The notes beneath the pieces were generated by a model, which was not told the DNA's origin, searched no databases, and saw only the letters and a list, made by a program, of their open reading frames with translations. A DNA stretch of 64,000 bases from NCEH01 sp043195095 (lineage in GTDB: Bacteria; Pseudomonadota; Alphaproteobacteria; Rhizobiales; Xanthobacteraceae), in assembly GCF_043195095.1 (NCBI RefSeq), contig NZ_JBAFWN010000001.1. One strand, written 5' to 3'. Positions 50,015-58,560 of the stretch are shown piece by piece; positions within the stretch are counted from its first letter, which is position 1, and each line of letters begins with the position of its first letter. The translations under genes were made by a program, and so were the position numbers.

Positions 50015-51073
50015 TTATTCCGCCGCGGCGCCGAAGGCCGCCGGCAGATCCATGTCACCATCGAAGCCAGAGGACTCCTCGCTGATGCTCTCCAGCAGAC
50101 GGGGACGCTCACGGCGCACGCGCAGGGAGAACAGCTCGTGCCGGTTGTAGTAGCCGGCCATGTCGTGATGCTGCTTCAGCTCGACCAACATGGAAAGATC
50201 AATCTCGGCCAGCACGAGGCCCTCCCCTTCGGGCGGCCGATCTGCGAGAAGCTCGCCGGTGGGACCGACGATCATGGAAGAAGCACGCGGGCAGGCCCGC
50301 ATCATCTGCTCTACCTCCTCGTCGCCCTCGCTGGTGGCGGCGATGGTGGCCTCGTCGAGCACCCCGGCGGCGACCACGCAATAGACCTTGGCCTCGAAAG
50401 CGTGGGCGGCGGTGCGGAAGCGAATGGCGTCCTTCAGGTTATACGGCGCGCCGGCCAAGGGATTGCGGAACGGCCAGATGGCTGGATAGCAGGAGCAGTG
50501 GATCTCCTCGCCCTCGCTCATGAGCACATAACGGGCGAGCGGGTTGTTATTCTCGCCGCAAATGAGCCCGCCGATGCGGGCAAGCGAAGTCTGCACCACC
50601 CGCAGGCCTGCGGCATCGCCCCGGTTCCACGACAATTGCTCATAGAAGGTGGGAACCAGCTTCCTGTGCAGGTTCACCACCTCACCCGTGTCGGATATCA
50701 GCGCCTGTGAATTCCACATACAGCCGGGGCTGGTGGGCGAGACTTCACAGAAGCCGAGGCTGACGAAGATGCGGTGGCGCGCCGCGGCCGCGGCGATCTC
50801 GCCGAGGGCGGCGCGATCGGAAAGCAGCGCGTTTTCCGCGAAGCGGCGGAAGAAGCGGTGGGCGTCGATGGGACGATAGAGGCCGGCCCAGATGGGGAAC
50901 CCGGGAATGAAGGATTCCGGAAACACCACCAGCCGTGCGCCGGCCCGCGCCGCTTCGGCGATCACCTCGACCGCCTTTGCGACCCCACCGCGCAGATCGA
51001 AGGGCGGCGCCGCCACGTGCGCTGCAGCAACCACCGCTGTCCGACTGCCGGAGGCTCCCGAAATGCCTTCCAT
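50015..51073 (-). CDS. Nitrilase (aliphatic or arylacetonitrilase type)
   Basis: 352 residues from ATG 51073 (GAAGGAAG upstream). The catalytic triad is visible: Glu in VVFPESFIPGFPIWAG near 50, Lys in NLHRKLVPTFYEQLSWN near 135, and Cys in IGGLICGENNNPLARYVLMS near 168, with the family's HCSCYPAIWPF following. It hydrolyses nitriles to carboxylic acid and ammonia in the cytoplasm. It is the first gene of the operon, which also encodes the aldoxime dehydratase that would supply its nitrile. Confidence 0.95.
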   Translation of the reverse strand: MEGISGASGSRTAVVAAAHVAAPPFDLRGGVAKAVEVIAEAARAGARLVVFPESFIPGFPIWAGLYRPIDAHRFFRRFAENALLSDRAALGEIAAAAARHRIFVSLGFCEVSPTSPGCMWNSQALISDTGEVVNLHRKLVPTFYEQLSWNRGDAAGLRVVQTSLARIGGLICGENNNPLARYVLMSEGEEIHCSCYPAIWPFRNPLAGAPYNLKDAIRFRTAAHAFEAKVYCVVAAGVLDEATIAATSEGDEEVEQMMRACPRASSMIVGPTGELLADRPPEGEGLVLAEIDLSMLVELKQHHDMAGYYNRHELFSLRVRRERPRLLESISEESSGFDGDMDLPAAFGAAAE

Positions 51074-51197
51074 TCTATAGCTTCCTTCGAATATCGCCGG
51101 GGGCGGCGAGCGCCGCGCTCTGGGGCACTTGCAAGCATCGTATCGCGGGAGCAGCATTCGAAAAGACACAAGAAATAGAATATGAGGTTCGGATTAA

Positions 51198-52166
51198 ATG
51201 AACTGCTTTACGCTCCGTGCGCTGCGCACATTCGTGACGGTGGCCGAATGCGGCACCATCTCAGCCGCGGCGGAGCGGCTCGGTCGCAGCCAGGGGTCGG
51301 TGTCGACCACCGTCAGCGAGTTCGAGGCGCATGTCGGGCTCCAATTGTTTGTCCGCAAGCCGGCCAAGGGGCTGGCGCTCACCCCCTCGGGCGAACTGGT
51401 CGCGCTGGAGGCGCGCGGGCTTCTGGCGCATGCCGACGAGTTTGAAAGCATCGCCGGAGCGCTCGGCAACGCAGTGGAGGGCCAGCTCACGGTCGGCTGC
51501 TTTACAAACCTCGCCCCGGTGGTGTTCGCCAACATCATGGGCTCGTTCTCGGCGCGCTATCCGAGCATCCGCATCCATATCGAGATCGGTGATCAGGAGG
51601 AGATCCTCCAGGGCCTCAAGAGCGGGCGCATAGAGACCGCGCTCACCTTCGACCTCGGCCTGTCCGACCAGTTCCACGCGGTGCCCATGGCCGAACTGCA
51701 GGCCTTTGCAGTGCTGCCGGAGAGCCACCCGCTCGCCGGCCGACAGAGTGTGCGGCTCGGGGATCTCGCCCCCGAACCCATGATCCTTATGGATCTGCCG
51801 CACACGCGCGAGTACTTCCTCTCGCTCTTTTACGCCCGTGGACTTGAGCCCAATATCCGCTTCCGCTCCTCCTCCTTCGAAGCGGTGCGAACCCTGGTGG
51901 GCAACGGACTCGGCTATTCGATCCTGAACCTCAAGCCTGCACTTTCGACCACCTATGACGGCACGCGCATTGTGAACGTGCCGTTGGAAGATGGGGTGCG
52001 CCCGCTCAAGGTGGTGCTGGTGACACTAAAGCGCATCGCCAAGCGCCGCCTCACCATGACGTTCCAGGATTTCGTGCGCGGCTTCCTGGTGAACTGGAGC
52101 AAAGGCCAGACCGCGGCAGCGAGGGAAGGAGCCGCTGAGATCAAGGCGAACGCTGAGAAGATCTGA
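51198..52166 (+). CDS. LysR-family regulator of the nitrilase operon
   Basis: 322 residues. HTH: TLRALRTFVTVAECGTISAA, then AERLGRSQGSVSTTVSEFEA. The effector domain ends with a 25-residue Ala/Lys tail (QTAAAREGAAEIKANAEKI). It is divergent from the nitrilase gene 124 bp away, so it likely controls that operon. The inducer is unknown. Confidence 0.93.
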   Translation: MNCFTLRALRTFVTVAECGTISAAAERLGRSQGSVSTTVSEFEAHVGLQLFVRKPAKGLALTPSGELVALEARGLLAHADEFESIAGALGNAVEGQLTVGCFTNLAPVVFANIMGSFSARYPSIRIHIEIGDQEEILQGLKSGRIETALTFDLGLSDQFHAVPMAELQAFAVLPESHPLAGRQSVRLGDLAPEPMILMDLPHTREYFLSLFYARGLEPNIRFRSSSFEAVRTLVGNGLGYSILNLKPALSTTYDGTRIVNVPLEDGVRPLKVVLVTLKRIAKRRLTMTFQDFVRGFLVNWSKGQTAAAREGAAEIKANAEKI

Positions 52167-52431
52167 GACCATTGCGCGCCAAGGCCGGGCTTGCTGGCAT
52201 TGCTGCGTTCTTGAAGAGCGGCAACGCCGCTGGGCCGATCTCGAAGCCGGCCATCACCATCCGGCTCTCCCACATGTGGCCGAGCCGATCCGAATTGCGG
52301 AGCGCCGAGCTGAGGGATCAGGCAAGAAACAAGCAGGAACGTCGCTATATTTCGTCTCGGTCAGCACATAGCTCTCCGTGGCGGTGGGTCGCTGCAGCGG
52401 TCATCGACGATAGACCTTCGGGAGCATCAAG

Positions 52432-53271
52432 ATGAAGACATGGTTTGTCACCGGCGCCAGCCGAGGATTAGGCTTGGAAATTGCCCGTGCGGCCCTCGAA
52501 GCGGGCGACCGGGTGATCGCGACCGCGCGGAACTCCGCGCACATTACTACTGCGCTCGCAGGCTATGAAGGCCGCCTTTGCGCGCTTGAGCTCGATGTCA
52601 CTGAAGCGGCGGCGGTCCAGTCCGCCGTGGAACAGGCGCTGAAGGCGTTCGATCGCATCGATGTGCTCGTCAACAACGCGGGCTACGGCCAGCTCGGCGC
52701 GTTCGAGGAAGTGACCAGCGCCGCGCTGGCGCGGCAGTTTGCCACCAATGTTTTCGGCGTCTTCGACGTGACCCGAGCTGTCCTGCCGATCATGCGCCGG
52801 CAGCGCTCCGGGCACATCCTTACCATATCTTCCATCGCCGGCATGGAAGGTTTCGAGGGCTCGTCCGTCTATTGCGCGACCAAGCACGCTGTCTCGGGCT
52901 GGTCTGAAGCGCTGGCGAAGGAGGTCGCGCCCTTCGGCATCAAGGTCACCTGCGTCTATCCCGGGCGTTTCCGGACCGACTTTCTCGATGGCAGCTCAGT
53001 GCGCTACGGCGAAATCGAGATCGACGACTACAAGGCATTTTCTGAGCGGCGCCGGGCCGCGCTCGATGCCGACAATCATCTTCAGATCGGCGACCCGATC
53101 AAGCTCGCCGCCGCCATCGGCACGCTGGTCGCAGCCGAACACCCGCCGGTGTGGTTCGGCGCGGGCTCGGACGCCTACGCGGTCTTCACCGCCAAGGCCG
53201 ATGCACTGCGCAAGAATGTCGAGGACTGGAAAGCGCTCATGGTCTCGACGGATTTCACCAGCTCCAGCTGA
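52432..53271 (+). CDS. Short-chain dehydrogenase/reductase
   Basis: 279 residues. Cofactor motif TGASRGLG near residue 7, NNAG near 81, catalytic Ser in TISSIAGMEGF, and YCATK near 148. The C-terminal region with FTAKADALRKNVEDWKALMV is typical of SDR proteins from oxidoreductase-rich accessory regions. It is convergent with the aldo/keto reductase gene. The 52167-52431 stretch before it has no recognisable gene. Confidence 0.92.
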   Translation: MKTWFVTGASRGLGLEIARAALEAGDRVIATARNSAHITTALAGYEGRLCALELDVTEAAAVQSAVEQALKAFDRIDVLVNNAGYGQLGAFEEVTSAALARQFATNVFGVFDVTRAVLPIMRRQRSGHILTISSIAGMEGFEGSSVYCATKHAVSGWSEALAKEVAPFGIKVTCVYPGRFRTDFLDGSSVRYGEIEIDDYKAFSERRRAALDADNHLQIGDPIKLAAAIGTLVAAEHPPVWFGAGSDAYAVFTAKADALRKNVEDWKALMVSTDFTSSS

Positions 53272-53336
53272 GATCGGAACGGCGGGCATGCAGGACTGGG
53301 CGCCGTTCCCAATGCCCGCCGCGTCCGAGGGGGGTC

Positions 53337-54389
53337 TCAGGACCCAGCTGTCTTGAATCCGGGGATCCGCGCCATGATGCGCTGAAGCTCGCGATCGTCC
53401 GAAATCCCCTGGAAATCGTATCGCGGCGTATAGGGCGCTTCGAGACGGCGCATCTCATCCTCGGTCAGCACGATGGACAGCGAAGCGACCGCATCGTCGA
53501 TCTGGCGCGTGCTGCTGGCACCGACGATGGGGGCGCAGACGACCGGATTCGTCCTCAACCAGGCCAAGGCGACCTGTGCACGCGAAACACCGCGTCCTTC
53601 CGCCACCGTGCCGACCGCCTCAATGATGGCTTTGTCGCTCCCCGCGGTCGCCGCGGTATAGAGCATGTCCGCGAACGGATCACTGCCCGCACGTGCGGTC
53701 GCCTTCGCATCGCCCCAGGCGCGCGCCAGCCGGCCGCGGGCGAGCGGGCTCCAGACCATGGTGCCGACGCCCTCATCCTGGCAGAGCGGCAGCATCTCGC
53801 GCTCTTCCTCACGGGCGATCAGATTGTAGTGGTTCTGCAGGGTGACGAAGCGCGCCCAGCCATTGGCTTTCTGCATGTGCAGGGCCTTGGAAAATTCCCA
53901 GGCACGCATGGACGAGGCGCCGATATAGCGGGCCTTCCCGGCCTTGACGACGTCGTGCAGCGCTTCAAGCGTCTCCTCCAGCGGCGTGGCGGGGTCGTTG
54001 CGATGGGTCATGTAGACATCGACGTAATCGGTGCCGAGCCGGCGCAGGCTGTGGTCGATTTCGGCCATGATGGCCTTGCGGGACAAGCCCTTGCCGTTCG
54101 GCCCCGGCCGCATGGGATGGCGCACCTTGGTGACGATCACGACGTCGTCGCGGTTGGCAAAGTCCTTCAGCGCGCGACCCAGGATTTCCTCGCTGGAGCC
54201 TTGCGAATAGAGATTGGCGGTATCGAAGAAATTGATGCCCTGCTCGATCGCGTGCCGGATCAGCGGACGGCTCTCTTCCTCCCCCAATGACCAAACCGGG
54301 TGGCCGCGTTTGGGATCGCCATAGGTCATCGCCCCGATGGCGATGGGCGAGATGTCCAGCCCCGTGTTCCCGAGCTTGATATAGTTCAT
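53337..54389 (-). CDS. Aldo/keto reductase
   Basis: 350 residues from ATG 54389. The AKR tetrad is visible: Asp and Tyr in FFDTANLYSQGSSEEILG near 55-60, Lys in VVIVTKVRHP near 90, and His in DVYMTHRNDPATPLEE near 135. The C-terminal cofactor region is APIVGASSTRQIDDAVASL. It reduces carbonyl compounds with NAD(P)H. It is divergent from a TetR gene, and the paired CGGAGA palindromes between them suggest control by that TetR. Confidence 0.93.
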   Translation of the reverse strand: MNYIKLGNTGLDISPIAIGAMTYGDPKRGHPVWSLGEEESRPLIRHAIEQGINFFDTANLYSQGSSEEILGRALKDFANRDDVVIVTKVRHPMRPGPNGKGLSRKAIMAEIDHSLRRLGTDYVDVYMTHRNDPATPLEETLEALHDVVKAGKARYIGASSMRAWEFSKALHMQKANGWARFVTLQNHYNLIAREEEREMLPLCQDEGVGTMVWSPLARGRLARAWGDAKATARAGSDPFADMLYTAATAGSDKAIIEAVGTVAEGRGVSRAQVALAWLRTNPVVCAPIVGASSTRQIDDAVASLSIVLTEDEMRRLEAPYTPRYDFQGISDDRELQRIMARIPGFKTAGS

Positions 54390-54412
54390 GGCTTTCCCTA
54401 TCGTTCGCAAAG

Positions 54413-54426
54413 CGGAGAGTTCTCCG
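54413..54426. promoter_or_regulatory. TetR operator-like palindrome A1
   Basis: CGGAGA-GT-TCTCCG is a perfect 6-bp inverted repeat 23 bases upstream of the AKR start. The second copy is 32 bases away, centre to centre. Confidence 0.85.
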
Positions 54427-54442
54427 TTCTGTTATCGGAAAT

Positions 54443-54460
54443 AACGGAGAGTTCTCCGTT
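54443..54460. promoter_or_regulatory. TetR operator-like palindrome A2
   Basis: AACGGAGA-GT-TCTCCGTT is a perfect 8-bp inverted repeat 12 bases before the TetR start codon at 54473. Its placement fits autorepression together with A1. Confidence 0.87.
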
Positions 54461-54472
54461 TATCAAGAGGCC

Positions 54473-55096
54473 ATGCCGATGCCGCGCAAAAACGAGGGCG
54501 TGTCAGACGGTCCGCCGACGGCAAAGCGCGCCGACGCGTTGAAAAACCGCGAGCACATCCTTGAGATCGCCCACGACGCGTTCGCCGAGTCCGGGCTGAT
54601 GTCGCTGAACGAAATCGCCAAGCGGGCGGGCGTCGGCGCGGGCACGCTCTATCGCCATTTTCCGACCCGGGAAGCGCTGATCCTGGCCGTGTACCAGCAT
54701 GACATCGAGCGGCTGGTGGGCTGCGTCCCGAAGCTGCTGGCGCGGCACCCGCCGCTGAGCGCCTTCCGCCTGTGGTTTTTCACGCTCGCCGATTATATTC
54801 GCGTCAAGCACGGTCTCGGCGAGGCGCTCCACAGCCCAGCCGCGCAGGAGGCCATCCGTGGTACCTATGCCCCGGTCACGGCGGCGGTTGACGCGCTGAT
54901 GCGCGCGTGCGTCGCCGCGGGGACCATGCGTCCCGGATTGCAGGCCGCCGACGTGCTGCTGCTCATGGGCTTCCTCTGGCGCATTCCACGCGATGCGGAG
55001 GGCCAAACGCAGGCCCAGCGGATGATGGACCTGGTGCTGGCGGGCCTCGCGGGCGGTGAAGATCCGACCGGCACAGCGGACGATCGACAGACCTAG
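54473..55096 (+). CDS. TetR-family regulator paired with the aldo/keto reductase
   Basis: 207 residues. HTH: REHILEIAHDAFAESGLMSL, then NEIAKRAGVGAGTLYRHFPT. The C-terminal domain has GLGEALHSPAAQEAIRGTYA. It is close in layout to the TetR at 56469-57062, with which it shares the HTH pattern (RAGVG.GTLYRHFPTR), so the two are probably paralogues. It is divergent from the AKR gene and probably represses both genes. Confidence 0.93.
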   Translation: MPMPRKNEGVSDGPPTAKRADALKNREHILEIAHDAFAESGLMSLNEIAKRAGVGAGTLYRHFPTREALILAVYQHDIERLVGCVPKLLARHPPLSAFRLWFFTLADYIRVKHGLGEALHSPAAQEAIRGTYAPVTAAVDALMRACVAAGTMRPGLQAADVLLLMGFLWRIPRDAEGQTQAQRMMDLVLAGLAGGEDPTGTADDRQT

Positions 55097-55143
55097 GCAA
55101 TTGCTCGGGCGCGGCGCGCGGGCGCATCCGACATCCCCGCGGG

Positions 55144-55320
55144 GCCTATTACTCGGTCGCCGGACGCGACATCGAACGCGAGATCGCGCCGCTGTTGCTG
55201 AGCGAGGGCGTGGGCCTGCTGGTCTCGAGCGACCGACGCGCCATGCGCCTCGGCGATCGGGCGCATGACGTCGAGGGCATTATAGCCTCGATCCTCGTCC
55301 AAGGGTGGTGAGCCCGCGGC
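55144..55320 (+). pseudogene. Remnant of an aldo/keto reductase gene
   Basis: The plus strand reads AYYSVAGRDIEREIAPLLLS followed by EGVGLLVSS at about 55144-55230, like the AKR segment that precedes the WSPLA block, then loses similarity and ends at TGA 55310. There is no start and no cofactor region. It is a separate AKR fragment, not a piece of the intact AKR at 53337. Confidence 0.7.
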
Positions 55321-55373
55321 TTCGGATTTCTTGCCCGATCCGGTTGATCACATGAGGCCTGACGTGGTCGTGC

Positions 55374-56312
55374 TCACGCCTCGTTCCGCGCCAGGATCGT
55401 GGCGACGTCGCGCTTTGGCGGAGCACCAAAGGCTCGGCGGTACTCGCGATTGAACTGGGTGGCACTCTCATAGCCCACCTTCAGGCCGGCAAGGCCCGCA
55501 TCAATCCGGTCGTTCACCATCAGCCGGCGTGCTTCATGCAGCCGAAGCTGCTTCTGGTACTGCAGCGGGCTCATGGCGGTGATGGCTCGGAAATGATGAT
55601 GCAAGGTCGATTCCGCCATGCCTGCCCTCTCCGCGAGTTGGTCGATCCTGAGAGCCTCGGTGAAATTCTCGCGGATCCAGTCGATCGCCGTGGCAACCCT
55701 GTTGGTGCGCGTTCCAAGCTGCACCGCCTGGCGAAGGCGACCACCGATCGGGCTCAGGAGGACATGATAGAGAATTTCCCGCTGCAAGGTATGCGCGAGG
55801 ATTGGAATGTCCTGCGGGCTGTCGAGCAATTCCACGAGCCGCATGGCGGCCAGGGCAAGGGACGGTGTAACCGGTCCGATCGCCATGCCCATGCCGAAGG
55901 GCGCCAGCTCCGGGCCATATTGCGCGACCTCGCCGATGAGCTCGCGCGCCAGCTCCAGGTCGATGTTGAGCTTGATCGAGTAATAGGGCTGCGATGGCGA
56001 GGCGTTGAGAACCTGCACGATGGTGGGAAGCCCGACCGCCGTCAGCAGGAAATGCTTTTCATCATAGACATAGCTTTCCTCTCCCAACACGACCCGCTTC
56101 GACCCGCAGGCGATCAGCGCGAACGAGGGATCGTAGAGGAAGGACACGGGCTCTGCGGGTCCCACCTTGCCGTGGATGGTCAAGCCGGAGACAGCGGTCT
56201 GCTCGCCCTGCCAGCCGGCCCCCAAGTGGCGCTTGACCAACGCGGCGATGCGGCCGAGGGCAAAGGCGATCATCTCATCCTCGCCAGCGGCTGTGCTTCC
56301 TGAGACGATCAT
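55374..56312 (-). CDS. AraC-family transcriptional regulator
   Basis: 312 residues. The N-terminal effector region contains PAEPVSFLYDPSFALIACGS and KRVVLGEESYVYDEKHFLLT, typical of the AraC_N domain. The C-terminal double HTH reads IRENFTEALRIDQLAERAGM, AESTLHHHFRAITAMSPLQY and LKVGYESATQFNREYRRAFG. It is flanked by the AKR remnant and the TetR gene; the target is unknown. Confidence 0.92.
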   Translation of the reverse strand: MIVSGSTAAGEDEMIAFALGRIAALVKRHLGAGWQGEQTAVSGLTIHGKVGPAEPVSFLYDPSFALIACGSKRVVLGEESYVYDEKHFLLTAVGLPTIVQVLNASPSQPYYSIKLNIDLELARELIGEVAQYGPELAPFGMGMAIGPVTPSLALAAMRLVELLDSPQDIPILAHTLQREILYHVLLSPIGGRLRQAVQLGTRTNRVATAIDWIRENFTEALRIDQLAERAGMAESTLHHHFRAITAMSPLQYQKQLRLHEARRLMVNDRIDAGLAGLKVGYESATQFNREYRRAFGAPPKRDVATILARNEA

Positions 56313-56468
56313 CTGCGGCCTCGCGGGCGGATCGGTGGCGATGGACGGAGCGCCATAAAAGCGAAGATAGAAACGGGACCACTCAACACCTAGCCTGATC
56401 CGCGCGAATATTTGCCTATTCCTGTCGATCGTCGGCTTTCGGTGTGGCGCGGGATGAACCGTTGCGTC

Positions 56469-57062
56469 CTAAGATTTTTCCCCGCCGGTACGAATGCCCG
56501 CGATCAGAATGTCCACGAGGCGCTGCGCGGCCTGTCTCCAATTGGGTCCCGCACCGATGTTTGCCACCCCCGCCACCGCGCGCAGCAGGTCGAGCGGGTC
56601 GATGTCCAGGCGGATCTCACCGCTCGCGACGGCGCGGTCGACCAGCATCGTGATGGTGTGCTTTGCCTGGGCTCCGGAAGCGGCATAGAGCTCCGAGGTT
56701 CCACCCACGATCGAGTTGAGCGCCTCCGACATTCCCTGCTTGGTGCCGATATAGTCCACGAACAGCAGCATTCCCTCGCGCAGCGCCTCCACCGGAGGAT
56801 GGGTCTGCGCGAGCCGCGCCGCCGCCGCATGGATCTGGTCGGTCTCATTGCGGTAGACCGCAGCGATCAGCGCGTCACGGGTGGGAAAATGCCGATAGAG
56901 CGTGCCGATGCCGACGCCGGCCGCGCGCGCGATCTCGTCCAGGCTTGCGGCGGAACCCTTTTCGGAAAAGGCCACCTTCGCCGTTTCGAGCAGGCGCACG
57001 CGATTGCGCTGCGCATCGGCGCGCGGTTTGCGGACAGCCTGCGGGTCGGCGTCGTCGGCCAC
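56469..57062 (-). CDS. TetR-family regulator paired with the SDR gene
   Basis: 197 residues from GTG 57062, chosen because the paired palindromes lie just upstream and any longer frame would read through them. HTH: RLLETAKVAFSEKGSAASLD, then EIARAAGVGIGTLYRHFPTR. It is closely related in layout to the TetR at 54473. It is divergent from the SDR gene at 57200, which it probably represses. Confidence 0.9.
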   Translation of the reverse strand: MADDADPQAVRKPRADAQRNRVRLLETAKVAFSEKGSAASLDEIARAAGVGIGTLYRHFPTRDALIAAVYRNETDQIHAAAARLAQTHPPVEALREGMLLFVDYIGTKQGMSEALNSIVGGTSELYAASGAQAKHTITMLVDRAVASGEIRLDIDPLDLLRAVAGVANIGAGPNWRQAAQRLVDILIAGIRTGGEKS

Positions 57063-57083
57063 CTGAAAATCACCCCTTGATAA

Positions 57084-57100
57084 ACGGAGGAACCCTCCGT
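57084..57100. promoter_or_regulatory. TetR operator-like palindrome B1
   Basis: ACGGAGG-AAC-CCTCCGT is a perfect 7-bp inverted repeat. It is the counterpart of A1/A2 at the other TetR locus, differing in half-site sequence (GGAGG instead of GGAGA). Confidence 0.85.
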
Positions 57101-57107
57101 ATTTAAA

Positions 57108-57124
57108 ACGGAGGCACCCTCCTT
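57108..57124. promoter_or_regulatory. TetR operator-like palindrome B2
   Basis: ACGGAGG-CAC-CCTCCTT is a near-perfect repeat of B1, 24 bases away, centre to centre. It lies between the TetR and SDR start codons. Confidence 0.82.
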
Positions 57125-57199
57125 TTAACTCCATGCCGACCCGCTGGCAACGATGCCGCAGCGGCAGGAGAGGTGTGTCCATTGCTTAAGGAGAACACC

Positions 57200-58168
57200 A
57201 TGGCCGTGGCTTTCGGATCAACATCGACCACCGACGACGTACTCGCAGGCGTCGAACTCGGCGGCAAGCGCGTGCTCGTCACCGGCGTGTCGGCCGGTCT
57301 GGGCGTGGAGACGGCGCGTGCGCTCGCGGCGCATGGCGCACAGGTGGTCGGCGCGGCGCGCGATCTTCAAAAGGCGGAAGCGGCGACGGCCTCCGTGCGG
57401 GCCCAGGCGGCGAACGGCGGCGGGTTCTCGCTGGTCCAGCTCGACCTCGCCTCGTTGGCCAGCGTCCGCGCCTGCGCCGATGGTCTGCTGGCCGATGGCC
57501 GGCCGTTCGATCTCGTGATCGCCAATGCGGGTGTGATGGCATCGCCCTTCAGCCATACCGCGGATGGCTTCGAAACCCAGTTCGGCACCAATCACCTCGG
57601 CCATTTCGTGCTGATCAACCGCATCGCCCCGTTGATCGCATCGGGTGGCCGGCTGGTGAATGTCGCCTCCTCCGGCCATCGCTACTCGGACGTGGATCTG
57701 GAGGATCCGAACTTCGAACGCACGCCCTACGATCCGATGATCGCCTATGGCCGCTCGAAAACGGCCAACATCCTGTTCGCGGTCGCATTCGACCGGCGCC
57801 ACCGGGACCGCGGCGTGCGCGCGACGGCGCTGCATCCCGGCGGCATCCGGACCGAACTCGGACGCCATATTCCGCCCGGCGCCCTCGACCAGTTGCTCGA
57901 GCGGATCAATGCGGAGCTGCAGGCCGAGGGCAAGCCGCCGTTTCAATGGAAAACCATTCCGCAGGGCGCCGCCACCTCGGTCTGGGCCGGCGTGGTCGCA
58001 GACGCCGACGCGGTGGGCGGCCGCTATTGCGAAAATTGCCACGTCTCGGCCGTGACCGACGGGCTGATCAACCCGGTCAGCGAGGGCGTGCGCTCCTATG
58101 CCCTGGATCCGAATCATGCCGAGGCCCTGTGGGCCAAGAGCGAGGAAATGGTGGGTGAACGCTTCTGA
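57200..58168 (+). CDS. Short-chain dehydrogenase, retinol/protochlorophyllide reductase-like
   Basis: 322 residues from ATG 57200 (TAAGGAG 8 bases upstream). Cofactor motif TGVSAGLG near residue 30, ANAG near 107, catalytic Ser in VNVASSGHRYSDVDLEDPNF, Tyr/Lys in YGRSK near 187. The C-terminal ALHPGGIRTELGRHI and WKTIPQGAATSVWAG segments are typical of this SDR branch. It is controlled by the divergent TetR. A terminator follows. Confidence 0.92.
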   Translation: MAVAFGSTSTTDDVLAGVELGGKRVLVTGVSAGLGVETARALAAHGAQVVGAARDLQKAEAATASVRAQAANGGGFSLVQLDLASLASVRACADGLLADGRPFDLVIANAGVMASPFSHTADGFETQFGTNHLGHFVLINRIAPLIASGGRLVNVASSGHRYSDVDLEDPNFERTPYDPMIAYGRSKTANILFAVAFDRRHRDRGVRATALHPGGIRTELGRHIPPGALDQLLERINAELQAEGKPPFQWKTIPQGAATSVWAGVVADADAVGGRYCENCHVSAVTDGLINPVSEGVRSYALDPNHAEALWAKSEEMVGERF

Positions 58169-58211
58169 TCCTTGCCCTGACGGGGCTTAGCGACGCGCCC
58201 CTGACACGGAG

Positions 58212-58242
58212 AAGCCGCGCCCCTGGTGGGCGCGGCTTTTTT
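58212..58242 (+). terminator. Rho-independent terminator after the SDR gene
   Basis: Perfect 11-bp stem AAGCCGCGCCC / GGGCGCGGCTT with a 5-base loop, followed by a run of T. It lies 44 bases after the SDR stop codon. From 58243 to 58560 no gene is recognised; this stretch probably carries the promoter of the following gene. Confidence 0.93.
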
Positions 58243-58560
58243 CATGTGGAGAGTGGCGGTTCGCGAACAGCTTTTGCGCGGTCCTTCCCGCGAAGCCGGG
58301 TGATGCCGAGCGACCACGCCCGCGATTTTTTTTCGCCACATTTCGCAATCCGTCCAGCCGTTGCGTAATCGCGGTCGCGGCCCCCTGCGAACGATGCTGT
58401 TACTGCCGCACGGGCTGGCTACAGAATACCGCGTGACTCCGCACCGATCTCGCCAAGCGTGTGAGACCTCTCTGTGCGCGGAACCCGGTGGACGCAAGCT
58501 GGCCGGGGCGGCGCCGACATTGCCGGCGCGACGCGAAGCCGTTGGGACGCTGGGGGAAAT

